Shown here one piece after another: positions 31,629-40,774 of a stretch of DNA of 64,000 nucleotides. Made by a program: the position numbers and the translations under genes. The notes under the pieces were generated by a model that saw nothing but the letters and a program-made list of their open reading frames with translations, was not told where the DNA came from and did not search any database. Numbering within the stretch: the stretch's first letter is position 1; each line of letters starts with the position of its first letter. Location of the stretch: NCBI RefSeq assembly GCF_002157875.1, contig NZ_CP021376.1:2217501-2281500 (forward strand), given 5' to 3'. The stretch comes from Oceanisphaera avium (GTDB lineage Bacteria; Pseudomonadota; Gammaproteobacteria; Enterobacterales; Aeromonadaceae).

Positions 31629-32537
31629 ATGTGCACAAATGCACAGGTGGATGACTGGCACGAGATCTATATTGCTTATCAGGTAGCCAGATTGGGCTCG
31701 TTAAGTGCGGCTGCCCTACAGCTTGATGTGCATCACAGCACGGTATTACGCCGCATTAATGCGCTGGAAACTAAGCTAGGTACTCGTCTATTTCACCGCC
31801 ATGCGCGTGGTTATGTTGCGACCGAAGCAGGGCAAGCCTTATTGGCCGCCGCCGCGCAGGCCGAAGAGACTTTTAGCCGGATGCGCGCCCAAGTTGGCGA
31901 GAGTGAAGCCCTCGCGGGCACGCTGATCCTCACCTCAGTCAATAATCTGGTTCCCTACATAACACCACTGCTGGCGGAGTTTCAGCGGCAACACCCGAAT
32001 ATACGCCTGGAATACTCCGCCGATCGCCGAGTGTATCGGCTAGAGCATGGTGAGGCGCATGTCGGCATACGGTCGGGATCTCGACCGCAAGAGCTGGATT
32101 ATGTTGTTCAGCACCTTACTCGGGCTGCAGGAACTTTATATGCCAGTCGTGAATATGTACGCCGTTATGGCTGTATTACTTCGCTCGAGGACATCGCTGG
32201 GCATCGTTTTATCGGCACCACTAGCCCACGTCCTGGCAGTTTATTTATGCGCTGGATGGAGAAGAAGGTGTTACCGGAGCAGATTTTTTATCGGGTGCAG
32301 GATTTCACCGGTTTTATTCCAGCTCTGGAGGCGGGAATGGGTTGTGGCCCTTTGAGTTGTTGGCAGGCAAGTTTGGCTTCTGGGCTGCAGCCCTTGTTGC
32401 CACCACCGGAAAGTTGGACCCATGATCTGTGGTTAACAAGCCACGGTGATCTGCATAGCACCGCTAAGGTGCAGGCCTTTACGCAGTTTATCAAAAGCAG
32501 CATTGCCGAGCGCCAGAGTGACTTTATACCGGTTTAA
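31629..32537 (+). CDS. LysR family transcriptional regulator
   Basis: A roughly 302-residue LysR-type regulator. The N-terminal helix-turn-helix reads LGSLSAAALQLDVHHSTVLR, and a periplasmic-binding-like effector domain follows. Three starts are possible (31614, 31629 and the far 31563); 31629 leaves a normal 12-residue lead to the HTH. It is divergent from the nitroreductase-EamA pair and likely regulates it. The intervening region has TTCAT-N7-ATGAA at about 31586-31602, a possible binding site. Confidence 0.85.
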   Translation: MCTNAQVDDWHEIYIAYQVARLGSLSAAALQLDVHHSTVLRRINALETKLGTRLFHRHARGYVATEAGQALLAAAAQAEETFSRMRAQVGESEALAGTLILTSVNNLVPYITPLLAEFQRQHPNIRLEYSADRRVYRLEHGEAHVGIRSGSRPQELDYVVQHLTRAAGTLYASREYVRRYGCITSLEDIAGHRFIGTTSPRPGSLFMRWMEKKVLPEQIFYRVQDFTGFIPALEAGMGCGPLSCWQASLASGLQPLLPPPESWTHDLWLTSHGDLHSTAKVQAFTQFIKSSIAERQSDFIPV

Positions 32538-32545
32538 ACAGCAAT

Positions 32546-32575
32546 AAAAAACGCGACCTTGAAGGCCGCGTTTTT
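32546..32575. terminator. Bidirectional terminator between the LysR gene and pyrC
   Basis: AAAAACGCG-CCTT/AAGG-CGCGTTTTT symmetrical hairpin between two convergent genes. Confidence 0.85.
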
Positions 32576-32602
32576 GTTGCTTGCTTGATAAGCGCAGGTT
32601 GC

Positions 32603-33646
32603 TTACTTCACCATCCAGCTGATGGTTTCACCGGCACGAATTGGCACCAGCTCTTCACCACCTAACGGCAGAGTGGCAGGCACAGACCAAGTTTCTTTGA
32701 CCAAGGTGATGGTGTCGGCGTTGCGTGGCAGGCCGTAGAAGTCGGGGCCGTTATGGCTAGTAAACGCTTCTAACTTATCCAGTGCACCGGCTTCTTCAAA
32801 CACTTCGGCATACAGCTCAACGGCCGCATGAGAGGTGTAAGCACCGGCACAGCCACAGGCAGTTTCTTTATTTTTCTTAAAATGTGGTGCTGAGTCAGTC
32901 CCCATAAAGAACTTTTTACTGCCGCTAGTGGCGGCTTTTACTAGCGCTTGTTGGTGAGTGTTGCGCTTTAAAATAGGTAAGCAGTAATAGTGGGGGCGAA
33001 TTCCACCTACTAACATATGGTTACGGTTATAAAGTAAATGATGCACAGTAATAGTAGCGGCCACATTATCACCGGCTTGCTCAACAAACTTCACTGCATG
33101 CTCGGTAGTAATGTGCTCAAGGACGATTTTAAGATCAGGAAAGTCACGCACTACATTGGGTAAAATGGTCTCTAAAAAGACTTTCTCGCGGTCAAAAATA
33201 TCTATATTAGCATCAGTTACTTCGCCGTGTACCAGTAGCAAAATGCCCAGCTCCTGCATCACCTCCAATACCGCGTAAATATTTTTTACGTCAGTTACGC
33301 CAGAGTCGGAGTTGGTAGTGGCACCCGCAGGATATAACTTACAGGCCACAATTTTACCGCAAGCTTTAGCGCGGCGAATTTCTTGGGGATCGGTTTTATC
33401 GGTGAGATACAAGCTCATTAAAGGCTCAAACTGACTGCCGTCTGGGCGCACCGCGGTGATCTTATCGTAATAAGCCAGCGCCAGTTCGGTGGTGGTTGCC
33501 GGTGGTAACAAATTTGGCATAACCAAGGCGCGGCCTAAATAACGGCTGGCATCGCGCACCGTATCGCTAAGTTGTGCGCCGTCGCGCAGGTGCAAATGCC
33601 AATCATCGGGGCGAGTAATGGTTAGGCTAGTCGGTTGTGTGCTCAT
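32603..33646 (-). CDS. pyrC: Dihydroorotase
   Basis: PyrC cyclises carbamoyl-aspartate to dihydroorotate in pyrimidine synthesis. The 347-residue protein has the metal-binding WHLHLRDG motif, [13 protein letters not shown] with the Lys that is carbamylated, and [10 protein letters not shown] with a conserved Asp near the active site. Length equals E. coli PyrC (348). It is a monocistronic-looking gene divergent from the thiamin-regulated SDR operon. Confidence 0.97.
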   Translation of the reverse strand: MSTQPTSLTITRPDDWHLHLRDGAQLSDTVRDASRYLGRALVMPNLLPPATTTELALAYYDKITAVRPDGSQFEPLMSLYLTDKTDPQEIRRAKACGKIVACKLYPAGATTNSDSGVTDVKNIYAVLEVMQELGILLLVHGEVTDANIDIFDREKVFLETILPNVVRDFPDLKIVLEHITTEHAVKFVEQAGDNVAATITVHHLLYNRNHMLVGGIRPHYYCLPILKRNTHQQALVKAATSGSKKFFMGTDSAPHFKKNKETACGCAGAYTSHAAVELYAEVFEEAGALDKLEAFTSHNGPDFYGLPRNADTITLVKETWSVPATLPLGGEELVPIRAGETISWMVK

Positions 33647-33821
33647 TAAGGCTTAATCTCCATTGCATCAAGGCCACCATTATCTACTGCTGGCGCCAAT
33701 TAACCAAATTTCCCTAAGGCAAGAGTGAAGGGCAAAGAGAGGTGTGTAACCAAGATAGCTCGCCCTAGTTCATGATTATCAGCTCACACCTTGCTCTTTT
33801 TATGTTATGGTCTAGGCCGTG

Positions 33822-33906
33822 ACACGGGGTGTCTGGCAGCACATCTGCCTGGCTGAGATAACACCCGTCGAACCTGATCCAGTTCATACTGGCGAAGGGA
33901 TGTCAG
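33822..33906 (+). promoter_or_regulatory. TPP riboswitch (THI element) before the SDR-LLM operon
   Basis: The core GGCTGAGATAACACCC, GAACCTGATCCAGTTCATAC and TGGCGAAGGGA are all present on the plus strand. The SDR start is 60 bp downstream. Within that gap CCTCT (33944-33948) can pair with AGAGG (33956-33960), which is the ribosome site of the SDR gene, and CCTTCGCC (33938-33945) can pair with GGCGAAGG inside the riboswitch. This suggests translational control. Confidence 0.96.
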
Positions 33907-33965
33907 CCTTTCGGCTCACGGCAATCTTGCCCATCTGCCTTCGCCTCTGACTTTTAGAGGTAGCC

Positions 33966-34760
33966 ATGCAACAGCATCATATTCATACCCCCTCAGCCCC
34001 AACATTTGACCAACAAGTGGTATTAGTCACCGGCGGCGCGCGCGGCCTAGGCGAGCATTTAGTACGCGCCTTTTTGCGTGAAGGCGCCAAAGTCGTAATT
34101 AACTATCTTAAAAGCGCCCAAGCTGCTGAGCAATTAGCAAACGACTATCCAAATCAAGCGCTGGCATTGCAAGCGGATGTCACTGATGCCGATGCGGTAG
34201 GGGCATTATTTGCTAAAGCCCATGCCCATTTTGGGCAGCCTATTACTACTGTGATTAATAATGCCCTTCCGGCTTTTTCCTTTAACGGTGATGCTCGTGA
34301 AAATGCTGAGCAGTTAAGCTGGAATAATGTACACCAGCAGTTTGAAGGTATCGTAAAAGGTGCGCTAAACACCACACAGGCCGCATTGTCAGGCATGCGT
34401 GAAGCCGGTTTTGGCCGCATTGTTAACGTGGGCACTAACTTATTCCAAAACCCAGTGGTGCCGTATCACGACTACACTGCTGCTAAAGCGGCGTTACTCT
34501 CGTTAACGCGCACGCTGTCTCAAGACTTAGGCCCTGATCAAATTACCGTAAATATGGTATCTGGTGGTTTATTACGCACCACAGATGCCTCGGCTGCCAC
34601 CCCAGAAGCGGTGTTTGATTACATTGCCGCTAATACACCGCTGCGCCGTGTAACCACACCTGCAGAGTTTGCTGATGCGATTTTATTTTTTGCCTCTCCT
34701 TGGTCGCGTTCCGTAACTGGCCAAAACTTGGTAGTAGATGGCGGCTTGGTGAAAAACTAA
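33966..34760 (+). CDS. Short-chain dehydrogenase/reductase of a TPP-regulated operon
   Basis: A 264-residue SDR. The nucleotide-binding motif is VTGGARGLGEHL, and the active-site Tyr-Lys is in YTAAKAALLSL. The usual catalytic Ser position (NISS in relatives) reads NVGT, so Thr seems to replace Ser. The gene lies directly under a TPP riboswitch and its stop overlaps the ATG of the LLM gene by one base (TAATG). SDR genes with THI elements have been noted in thiamin regulons (named oarX, from memory), but the reaction is not known to me. Confidence 0.88.
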   Translation: MQQHHIHTPSAPTFDQQVVLVTGGARGLGEHLVRAFLREGAKVVINYLKSAQAAEQLANDYPNQALALQADVTDADAVGALFAKAHAHFGQPITTVINNALPAFSFNGDARENAEQLSWNNVHQQFEGIVKGALNTTQAALSGMREAGFGRIVNVGTNLFQNPVVPYHDYTAAKAALLSLTRTLSQDLGPDQITVNMVSGGLLRTTDASAATPEAVFDYIAANTPLRRVTTPAEFADAILFFASPWSRSVTGQNLVVDGGLVKN

Positions 34761-36067
34761 TGGCAGCTAACAATCAAGCATCACGCATGATGCACCTTAA
34801 TTTATTTTTAATGGGGTGCGGTCATCATAAAGGCGCTTGGCGCCATCCTAAGTCGGCGGTAGAGCGCTTAGGAGACATTGATTATTACGAAGAAATGGCG
34901 CAAATCGCCGAGCGCGGTAAGTTAGATGCCGTCTTTTTTGCCGACGGCCAAGCGGCAGTAAACGTAGCTGACGGCACGCCTTTTTTCCTTGAGCCATTAA
35001 CCGCCATGGCGGCCATGAGCCGGGCTACTGAAAAAATTGGCTTTATTAGTACCGTTTCTAGTACCTTTTACACTCCCTTTCATGCCGCGCGTATGGTGGC
35101 GTCTTTAGACCATATTTCTAAGGGACGTATGGGCTGGAACGTTGTAACTTCTATGTTTGATATGGAAGCGCGTAACCATAACTATGAAGCAATGCCGGTG
35201 CATGCCGAGCGCTATCGCCGAGCCGATGAGTTTGTAGATGCGGTATTAAAGCTATGGGACTCGTGGGATGCAGATGCGCTTACCCTAGATAGATTTGGCC
35301 ATTATGCCGATCCTGCTAAAGTGAAGGCCATTAACCACCATGGCGAATTCTTCTTAGTAGATGGCCCCTTAAATGTGCCGCGCCCGCCCCAAGGGCATCC
35401 GGTATTATTTCAAGCAGGAGCCTCTGATCAAGGGCGAGAGCTCGCCGCACGCCGCGCCGAAGCTATTTATGCCGTAGCCTATGATCTCACCGCCGCCCAA
35501 GAGTACTACCGAGATATTAAGCGTCGAGTAAAAGCTGCCGGTCGCGATGTTGACGTGCCCATTATGCCCGGCTTAGTAACCTATGTTGCTGCCACCGAAG
35601 AAGAAGCAAAAGCTAAGCAACGTGAGCTAGATGAAATGCTGCCCGTGGCCGCTTCTTTGCGTCAATTGGGGTTATTTATTGAGCGCGACTGCTCCGATTG
35701 GGATCTGGATTCGCCCATGCCAGCGTTGCCGCCGCTTGCAGAGTTTACTGGGCCTAAAGGGCGCTATGCCACTATTTTGCGCATTATTGAAACCGAGCAA
35801 CCCACGGTGCGCGAATTATTGGGTCGCTTAGCCGCTGGGGGTGGCCATTGCACTATGGTCGGTACACCAACACAAATTGCCGACCAAATGGAGCTGTGGT
35901 TTAACAACGAAGGTGCCGATGGTTTTAATTTAATGCCGCCTTCGCTGCCTTATAGCTTAAATGATTTTGTAGAGCAGGTTGTGCCTGAGCTACAGCGCCG
36001 CGGTCTGTTTCGCCAAGACTATGAAACCGACACCCTGCGCGGTCACTTAGGCCTAGCTAAGCCCTAA
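34760..36067 (+). CDS. LLM-class flavin-dependent monooxygenase, NtaA/SnaA/DszA type
   Basis: A 435-residue luciferase-like TIM-barrel flavin monooxygenase using reduced FMN. Typical segments are LNLFLMGCGHHKGAWRHP, AERGKLDAVFFADGQ, GRMGWNVVTSMFDMEARN and HPVLFQAGASDQGRELAA. Relatives in this branch include nitrilotriacetate, pristinamycin and dibenzothiophene-sulfone monooxygenases, which act on C-N or C-S containing compounds. The start at 34760 is fixed by translational coupling to the SDR. Its FMNH2 supply is not encoded next to it. A role in oxidising a thiamin-derived thiazole or related compound is inference. Confidence 0.88.
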   Translation: MAANNQASRMMHLNLFLMGCGHHKGAWRHPKSAVERLGDIDYYEEMAQIAERGKLDAVFFADGQAAVNVADGTPFFLEPLTAMAAMSRATEKIGFISTVSSTFYTPFHAARMVASLDHISKGRMGWNVVTSMFDMEARNHNYEAMPVHAERYRRADEFVDAVLKLWDSWDADALTLDRFGHYADPAKVKAINHHGEFFLVDGPLNVPRPPQGHPVLFQAGASDQGRELAARRAEAIYAVAYDLTAAQEYYRDIKRRVKAAGRDVDVPIMPGLVTYVAATEEEAKAKQRELDEMLPVAASLRQLGLFIERDCSDWDLDSPMPALPPLAEFTGPKGRYATILRIIETEQPTVRELLGRLAAGGGHCTMVGTPTQIADQMELWFNNEGADGFNLMPPSLPYSLNDFVEQVVPELQRRGLFRQDYETDTLRGHLGLAKP

Positions 36068-36092
36068 TCGCCTAGCTCATTATTTGTAACTT

Positions 36093-36126
36093 AAGCCCAT
36101 CACTTTAGTGATGGGCTTTTTTATTG
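36093..36126 (+). terminator. Terminator of the SDR-LLM operon
   Basis: AAGCCCATCAC/GTGATGGGCTT hairpin followed by TTTTTTATT. Confidence 0.88.
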
Positions 36127-36236
36127 TGGCGAGTTTTTATTACTGTCTCTTTATTAAGACGTGGCGACTGGCTGAGCGTTTCTTCTAGCGCAGTGATCAA
36201 CTAGGCTAACAATGTTGCCATTATGAAGGAGCCAAG

Positions 36237-36923
36237 ATGAAAATTTTAATGATCATGACCTCACACGCCAAGCTGGGAGATACCGGTAAAGATACCGGCC
36301 TGTGGTTAGAGGAATTTGCCGCGCCTTATTATGTATTTAAAGATGCGGGCGCCAAGCTTACACTCGCTACCCCAAAAGGCGGTAGACCACCTGTGGATCC
36401 CAATAGCTTAGGCCCTGATGCGCTAACACCCGCTACCGAGCGCTTAGCGCAAGATGCAGCGGCGAACGCCGAGTTTTCCAATACCTTGGCACTAAACAGT
36501 GTGTCAGCTAACGATTTTGATGGCATTTTTTACCCCGGTGGGCACGGCCCGTTATGGGATTTAGCCAATAACCCCGACTCGGCGCGGTTAATCTCCCAGA
36601 TGTTAAGCCAACATAAGCCAGTGGCCGCGGTATGTCATGGGCCAGGAGTATTTCGCCAAGTTAACAATGCGCAAGGCCAGTCTTGGGTACTGGGTAAACG
36701 AGTTACGGGTTTTAGTAACAGTGAAGAAGCCGCGGCAGGCTTAACTGAAGTGGTGCCGTTTTTAGTAGAAGATATGCTTAAAGAGCAGGGCGGTCATTAT
36801 TATAAAAGTGACGACTGGCAACCGCATGTAGAAACAGATGGCTTGCTTATTACTGGGCAAAACCCTGCTTCTTCTGCTGCCACAGCGCAGGCGCTATTAG
36901 ATAAACTGGGTGCTAAGTCTTAA
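36237..36923 (+). CDS. DJ-1/PfpI family (type 1 glutamine amidotransferase-like) protein
   Basis: A 228-residue DJ-1/PfpI superfamily member. The nucleophile elbow is AVCHGPGVF with Cys near residue 134; a Glu early in the chain (WLEEFAAPYYVF) is placed as in chaperone/glyoxalase-type HchA relatives. The IFYPGGHGPLWDL segment is also typical. Related proteins are described as glyoxalase III, deglycase or chaperones. An AAGGAG site precedes the ATG. It lies after the terminator of the TPP operon, so it is probably separate. Confidence 0.85.
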   Translation: MKILMIMTSHAKLGDTGKDTGLWLEEFAAPYYVFKDAGAKLTLATPKGGRPPVDPNSLGPDALTPATERLAQDAAANAEFSNTLALNSVSANDFDGIFYPGGHGPLWDLANNPDSARLISQMLSQHKPVAAVCHGPGVFRQVNNAQGQSWVLGKRVTGFSNSEEAAAGLTEVVPFLVEDMLKEQGGHYYKSDDWQPHVETDGLLITGQNPASSAATAQALLDKLGAKS

Positions 36924-37145
36924 TTTTGGTAACAGGCGAGTAATCAAAAAAGGGCGCAGCCGCGTCTTTTTATAGTCTAAAGCTTGGGTACATGATTTTA
37001 ATATATTCATAACAGCATAAGAAAAACGGTCAGATGTGCGGCCTGTTGCAAAATGCTGCAAATTTGGTTTTTTAATAGAGTTTTCTGCTATAAAGTCGTT
37101 AAATCGTAACAGGGTAGGATGGACTTCCACCATTGAGGGATAACT

Positions 37146-38378
37146 ATGAACCAAAGCCAACCTTTATTACTACGCTTAACCAATAGCGTTAGTTTAGTAA
37201 CGCAAATCGTCATTGGTATTATTGTTGGTGCACTATTGGCCGTGTTTTGGCCCAGTGCTGCCCAAGCTGTGGGCTTATTGGGTAGCTTGTTTGTTAGTGC
37301 CTTAAAAGCGGTTGCCCCCATCTTGGTATTTGTGTTGGTGTTATCTTCTATTGCTAATCATCGCCACGGCAGCCAAACCAGTATTAAACCTATTTTAGCG
37401 CTGTATTTTATTGGTACCTTTGTGGCCGCGGTAACGGCCGTTATCATGAGCTTTATATTTCCTACTACCTTAGTGCTGGCGCTAGATGCTGCAGAGGCCA
37501 CGCCGCCCGAGGGCATAGCAGAAGTATTGCATACCTTATTATTCCAAGTCGTTGATAACCCAATTAATGCGCTACTTACGGGTAATTTTATTGGTATTTT
37601 AGCCTGGGCCATCGGGCTTGGCTTAGTGTTGCGCCACGGTGCCGAGTCTAGCAAACATGTGTTTCGTGATATCTCCGAGGGGGTTTCTAATATAGTGCGC
37701 TTTGTGATCCGCTTAGCGCCCTTAGGTATTTTTGGTTTAGTGGCCAGTACCATAGCCGCGACGGGCTTTGAGGTGTTATGGGGTTATGCGCGCCTACTGG
37801 CGGTATTAATTGGCTCTATGCTCATTATCGCCTTAGTGATGAACCCGCTCATTGTGTACTTTAAAATTCGCCGCAATCCGTACCCACTGGTATTTAAGTG
37901 CTTGCGCGAAAGTGGCGTAACCGCGTTTTTTACTCGTAGCTCAGCCGCTAATATTCCCGTGAACATGGACTTATGTAAGCGTTTAAACCTACATGAAGAC
38001 ACTTACTCTGTTTCTATTCCGCTAGGCGCCACCATTAATATGGGCGGTGCCGCCATCACTATTACTGTGCTCACCCTAGCGGCAGTAAATACCTTAGGTA
38101 TTGAAGTCGACTTTGCTACTGCGCTGTTACTGAGTGTGATTGCCTCGGTTTCTGCCTGTGGAGCCTCTGGGGTGGCAGGTGGCTCTTTATTGTTGATACC
38201 GCTGGCCTGTAGCTTATTTGGCATCTCTAATGAAGTAGCGATGCAAGTCGTGGCCATTGGTTTTATTATTGGCGTATTACAAGACTCAGCAGAAACGGGG
38301 CTTAATAGCTCTACCGATGTGCTGTTTACTGCTGCGGCCTGCCAAGCAGAAGAAACTAAAGCAAGCTTAGTGCATTAA
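37146..38378 (+). CDS. sstT: Serine/threonine:sodium symporter SstT
   Basis: A 410-residue DAACS-family transporter. It begins with a short amphipathic helix and membrane segment ([20 protein letters not shown]). It carries the serine-rich loop [14 protein letters not shown] and the [18 protein letters not shown] reentrant loop characteristic of SstT. It imports serine and threonine with sodium. A GAGGGA site precedes the ATG, and the bidirectional terminator at 38393 follows. Confidence 0.93.
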   Translation: MNQSQPLLLRLTNSVSLVTQIVIGIIVGALLAVFWPSAAQAVGLLGSLFVSALKAVAPILVFVLVLSSIANHRHGSQTSIKPILALYFIGTFVAAVTAVIMSFIFPTTLVLALDAAEATPPEGIAEVLHTLLFQVVDNPINALLTGNFIGILAWAIGLGLVLRHGAESSKHVFRDISEGVSNIVRFVIRLAPLGIFGLVASTIAATGFEVLWGYARLLAVLIGSMLIIALVMNPLIVYFKIRRNPYPLVFKCLRESGVTAFFTRSSAANIPVNMDLCKRLNLHEDTYSVSIPLGATINMGGAAITITVLTLAAVNTLGIEVDFATALLLSVIASVSACGASGVAGGSLLLIPLACSLFGISNEVAMQVVAIGFIIGVLQDSAETGLNSSTDVLFTAAACQAEETKASLVH

Positions 38379-38392
38379 GCGCTAGGTAATTT

Positions 38393-38414
38393 AAAGCCCC
38401 TATACGGGGCTTTT
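38393..38414. terminator. Terminator between sstT and a convergent LysR gene
   Basis: AAAGCCCC/GGGGCTTT hairpin with a TTTTTTT tail; it touches the stop codon of the LysR gene on the other strand. Confidence 0.85.
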
Positions 38415-38415
38415 T

Positions 38416-39315
38416 TTATGGCAACGGCTTATTCATGTGTTGCAGACATAATTCAATAAAATGGCTGAGTGAGGCCGAGTGATATTTTTGCTTGTGCCAT
38501 ACCAACTTAAAAGTACGACTCAGCATTCTATCGAGCGGTACTACTTTTAATCGACCGGTGCTAATACGCTCACCCGCGGCGCGGCGTGACACAAAGGCTA
38601 GTCCTAAGCCATGCTCTGCTGCCTGCATAATCGACTCTATGGTATTAAGCTCTAACACTTGACCTAGTGGTGCCAGTTTTGGGGCTAATTGCTGCTCAAA
38701 TTGCTGGCGAATACCCGATTCTCGCTCTCTTAACACCCATGCTTGGTTAGCTAATTGCGCTAATTTCAACGGGGTAGTGACAAGTTGCTCGCCATAACGT
38801 TTAAACAGCTCGTGCTGCGGGTTAGCAACCACTAATAATTCATCTGTTAGCCAGTCTTGGCTAATTAAAGGGGGAGGGAAATGCTCGCCCTCCACCAATG
38901 CTAAATCCAGCTCAAAGCGCAGTATCTTCTCGCACAAGGCTTGGGTATGCGTGATCTGTACCTTATGTAATTGCGGTTGCTGAGCCAATATGGCGGGCAG
39001 CACATAATTACCAATGGTTTGACTGGCACCCAAGCGCAAGCTGCCCGTGGGCGTGCCTTGCTCAGCAAATAAATGCTCAACATCCATCACTCGGCTTAAT
39101 ATTTCTTCTGCTAGCGGCTGCAGCTGGCGGCCTTGCTCATTAAGCTGCAAACGCGGATGCACTCTATCAAACAGCACTTGGCCAAGCTGGCGCTCTAATT
39201 GCGCCAGCGACTGAGAAAGAGCGCCTTTACTTAGAAAAAGCTCGTTAGCGGCAGTACTTAAATTGCCATAGCGAGCAATGCTAGTGAAGGCTTGCAGCTG
39301 CTTTAAACTGATCAT
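38416..39315 (-). CDS. LysR family regulator, YeiE-like
   Basis: A 299-residue LysR-type regulator. The HTH region is LSTAANELFLSKGALSQSLA; the effector domain carries SQTIGNYVLPAILA, LTDELLVVA, WVLRERESG and GLGLAFVSRR, which resemble E. coli YeiE, a sulfite-responsive regulator in enterobacteria. It is divergent from a TDT-family transporter and the 117-bp gap holds TTTAAATCATTTAAA (39362-39376), a likely operator. Regulation of the transporter is inferred from layout. Confidence 0.85.
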   Translation of the reverse strand: MISLKQLQAFTSIARYGNLSTAANELFLSKGALSQSLAQLERQLGQVLFDRVHPRLQLNEQGRQLQPLAEEILSRVMDVEHLFAEQGTPTGSLRLGASQTIGNYVLPAILAQQPQLHKVQITHTQALCEKILRFELDLALVEGEHFPPPLISQDWLTDELLVVANPQHELFKRYGEQLVTTPLKLAQLANQAWVLRERESGIRQQFEQQLAPKLAPLGQVLELNTIESIMQAAEHGLGLAFVSRRAAGERISTGRLKVVPLDRMLSRTFKLVWHKQKYHSASLSHFIELCLQHMNKPLP

Positions 39316-39432
39316 GCACCGCCCCTTAAGTTATAAGCGTATAGAAATACTAAACATAAAGTTTAAATCATTTAAATATCTTGAGCAGAGGAGTTTTTTT
39401 ATTATAGAGGTTGGTGAGTTAAGGAGAGAGTT

Positions 39433-40392
39433 ATGTGGTTGAGTACCCGCCAACGATTTGCTAATGCCCCCACGCCCATGGCGGGCTTAGCACTAGGTAT
39501 TGCAAGCCTAGGTTGGTGCTGGGAAAACTTAGGGGTATTTAATGGTCATGCTCAGTTTATGGGAGCCCTATTAGCCGGCTTATTATTAGTAATATTAACG
39601 AGCAAGTTTATTCTACACCCTCAGTTATTAGCTCAAGACTTAGCGCATCCGGTGGTGGGCAGCGTAGTGCCTACTTTTGCCATGACCACTATGGTGATTG
39701 CTAAGGCGGTGGGTGGCCAGCTAAGTAGTGGCTTATGGCTGCTTGCCATTGCCTTACACTTATGGTTTTTAGTGACCTTTGCCTGGCATCGTTTTAAGCA
39801 TTTTGAATTGCATCATATGCTGCCAAGCTGGTTTGTGCCGCCCATTGGCATAGTGGTGGCCGACGTTACTAGCCCAGGTGGGGTCTTTGAGAGCCTAGCG
39901 CAGGGCTTATTGTGGTTTGGCTTAGTGTGCTACGCCGTTATGCTGCCTATGATGTTATACCGCTTAGTTTTTTGCCCGCCCTTGCCCGACGGTGCCCAAG
40001 CTACACTGGCGGTAATGGCGGCGCCAGGTAGCTTGTGTTTAGCCGGCTATTTAACGGTGACGCCAGACCCTAATTTATTGCTAGTCGCCGTGCTATTAGG
40101 AATAGCAGTAGTGATGACTTTAATTATTTATCTGGCTTTTATTAAGCTGTTGCGCCTGCCGTTTAGCCCAGGCTACGCCGCCTTTACCTTTCCGCTAGTT
40201 ATCGGCGCCGCAGCGTTATTTAAAGTGGCGCGCTTAGCCCGCGAGCTGGGTTGGGATGAGACCAGTGTTAGCCAGTTAACGTGGTTAGCAGAAGGGGAGT
40301 TAATTATCGCTACTCTGATCGTGAGCTATGTGGCATTACGCTTTGCCCTACACTTTAATCCACTGCGCAAAGCGCTAGCTGAGCTTGCTTAG
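39433..40392 (+). CDS. TDT (TehA/SLAC1) family transporter
   Basis: A 319-residue membrane protein with about ten helices, of the tellurite-resistance/dicarboxylate transporter family. SVVPTFAMTTMVIAKAVGG and the LHHMLPSWFVPPIGIVVADV stretch are typical. Family members export malate, sulfite (Ssu1) or other anions. It is divergent from the YeiE-like regulator. The ATG at 39433 has AAGGAGAGAG upstream. Substrate not determined; sulfite is a reasonable guess from the regulator type. Confidence 0.85.
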   Translation: MWLSTRQRFANAPTPMAGLALGIASLGWCWENLGVFNGHAQFMGALLAGLLLVILTSKFILHPQLLAQDLAHPVVGSVVPTFAMTTMVIAKAVGGQLSSGLWLLAIALHLWFLVTFAWHRFKHFELHHMLPSWFVPPIGIVVADVTSPGGVFESLAQGLLWFGLVCYAVMLPMMLYRLVFCPPLPDGAQATLAVMAAPGSLCLAGYLTVTPDPNLLLVAVLLGIAVVMTLIIYLAFIKLLRLPFSPGYAAFTFPLVIGAAALFKVARLARELGWDETSVSQLTWLAEGELIIATLIVSYVALRFALHFNPLRKALAELA

Positions 40393-40453
40393 TCTTATAT
40401 TCAAGTGATTAGCCTAATAAAGAACATCGAGCCAATGCTATAAAGCTATTTCT

Positions 40454-40730
40454 GCCACGGAATACACAGAAGAACACGGAAAAAATAGAAATCAGATCTA
40501 AAAAGGGCTTTTATACCAATAATAACAGCTGAAAGCCGGCTCTATTGTAGCCAGCATTTAGCTGTTGAAGTTGGGTGTTAGGATAGTTTTTAAATCTCAC
40601 CCAACGAGATTGGCAGTTAAAACGTCAGACTACAAAGAGCATGCCAAAATCATAAAAGAGTGTTTATCTAATAAAATGTTTTTCAGATTTTATCTCTATT
40701 TTTCTGGGGATTCCGTGTTCTTCCGTGGCA
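40454..40730. repeat. MITE-like element with about 49-bp terminal inverted repeats
   Basis: The left end GCCACGGAATACACAG and the reverse-complemented right end GCCACGGAAGAACACGG begin imperfect inverted repeats of about 49 bp. The interior can fold on itself (AACAGCT/AGCTGTT and TTGGGTG/CACCCAA hairpins). No coding frame of interest lies inside; a 94-codon frame across it is chance. No target-site duplication was obvious by eye. Confidence 0.65.
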
Positions 40731-40774
40731 AAAACAGGGTTAAGTCTTGTGATTCCTCAATCCCCAATCACTTA

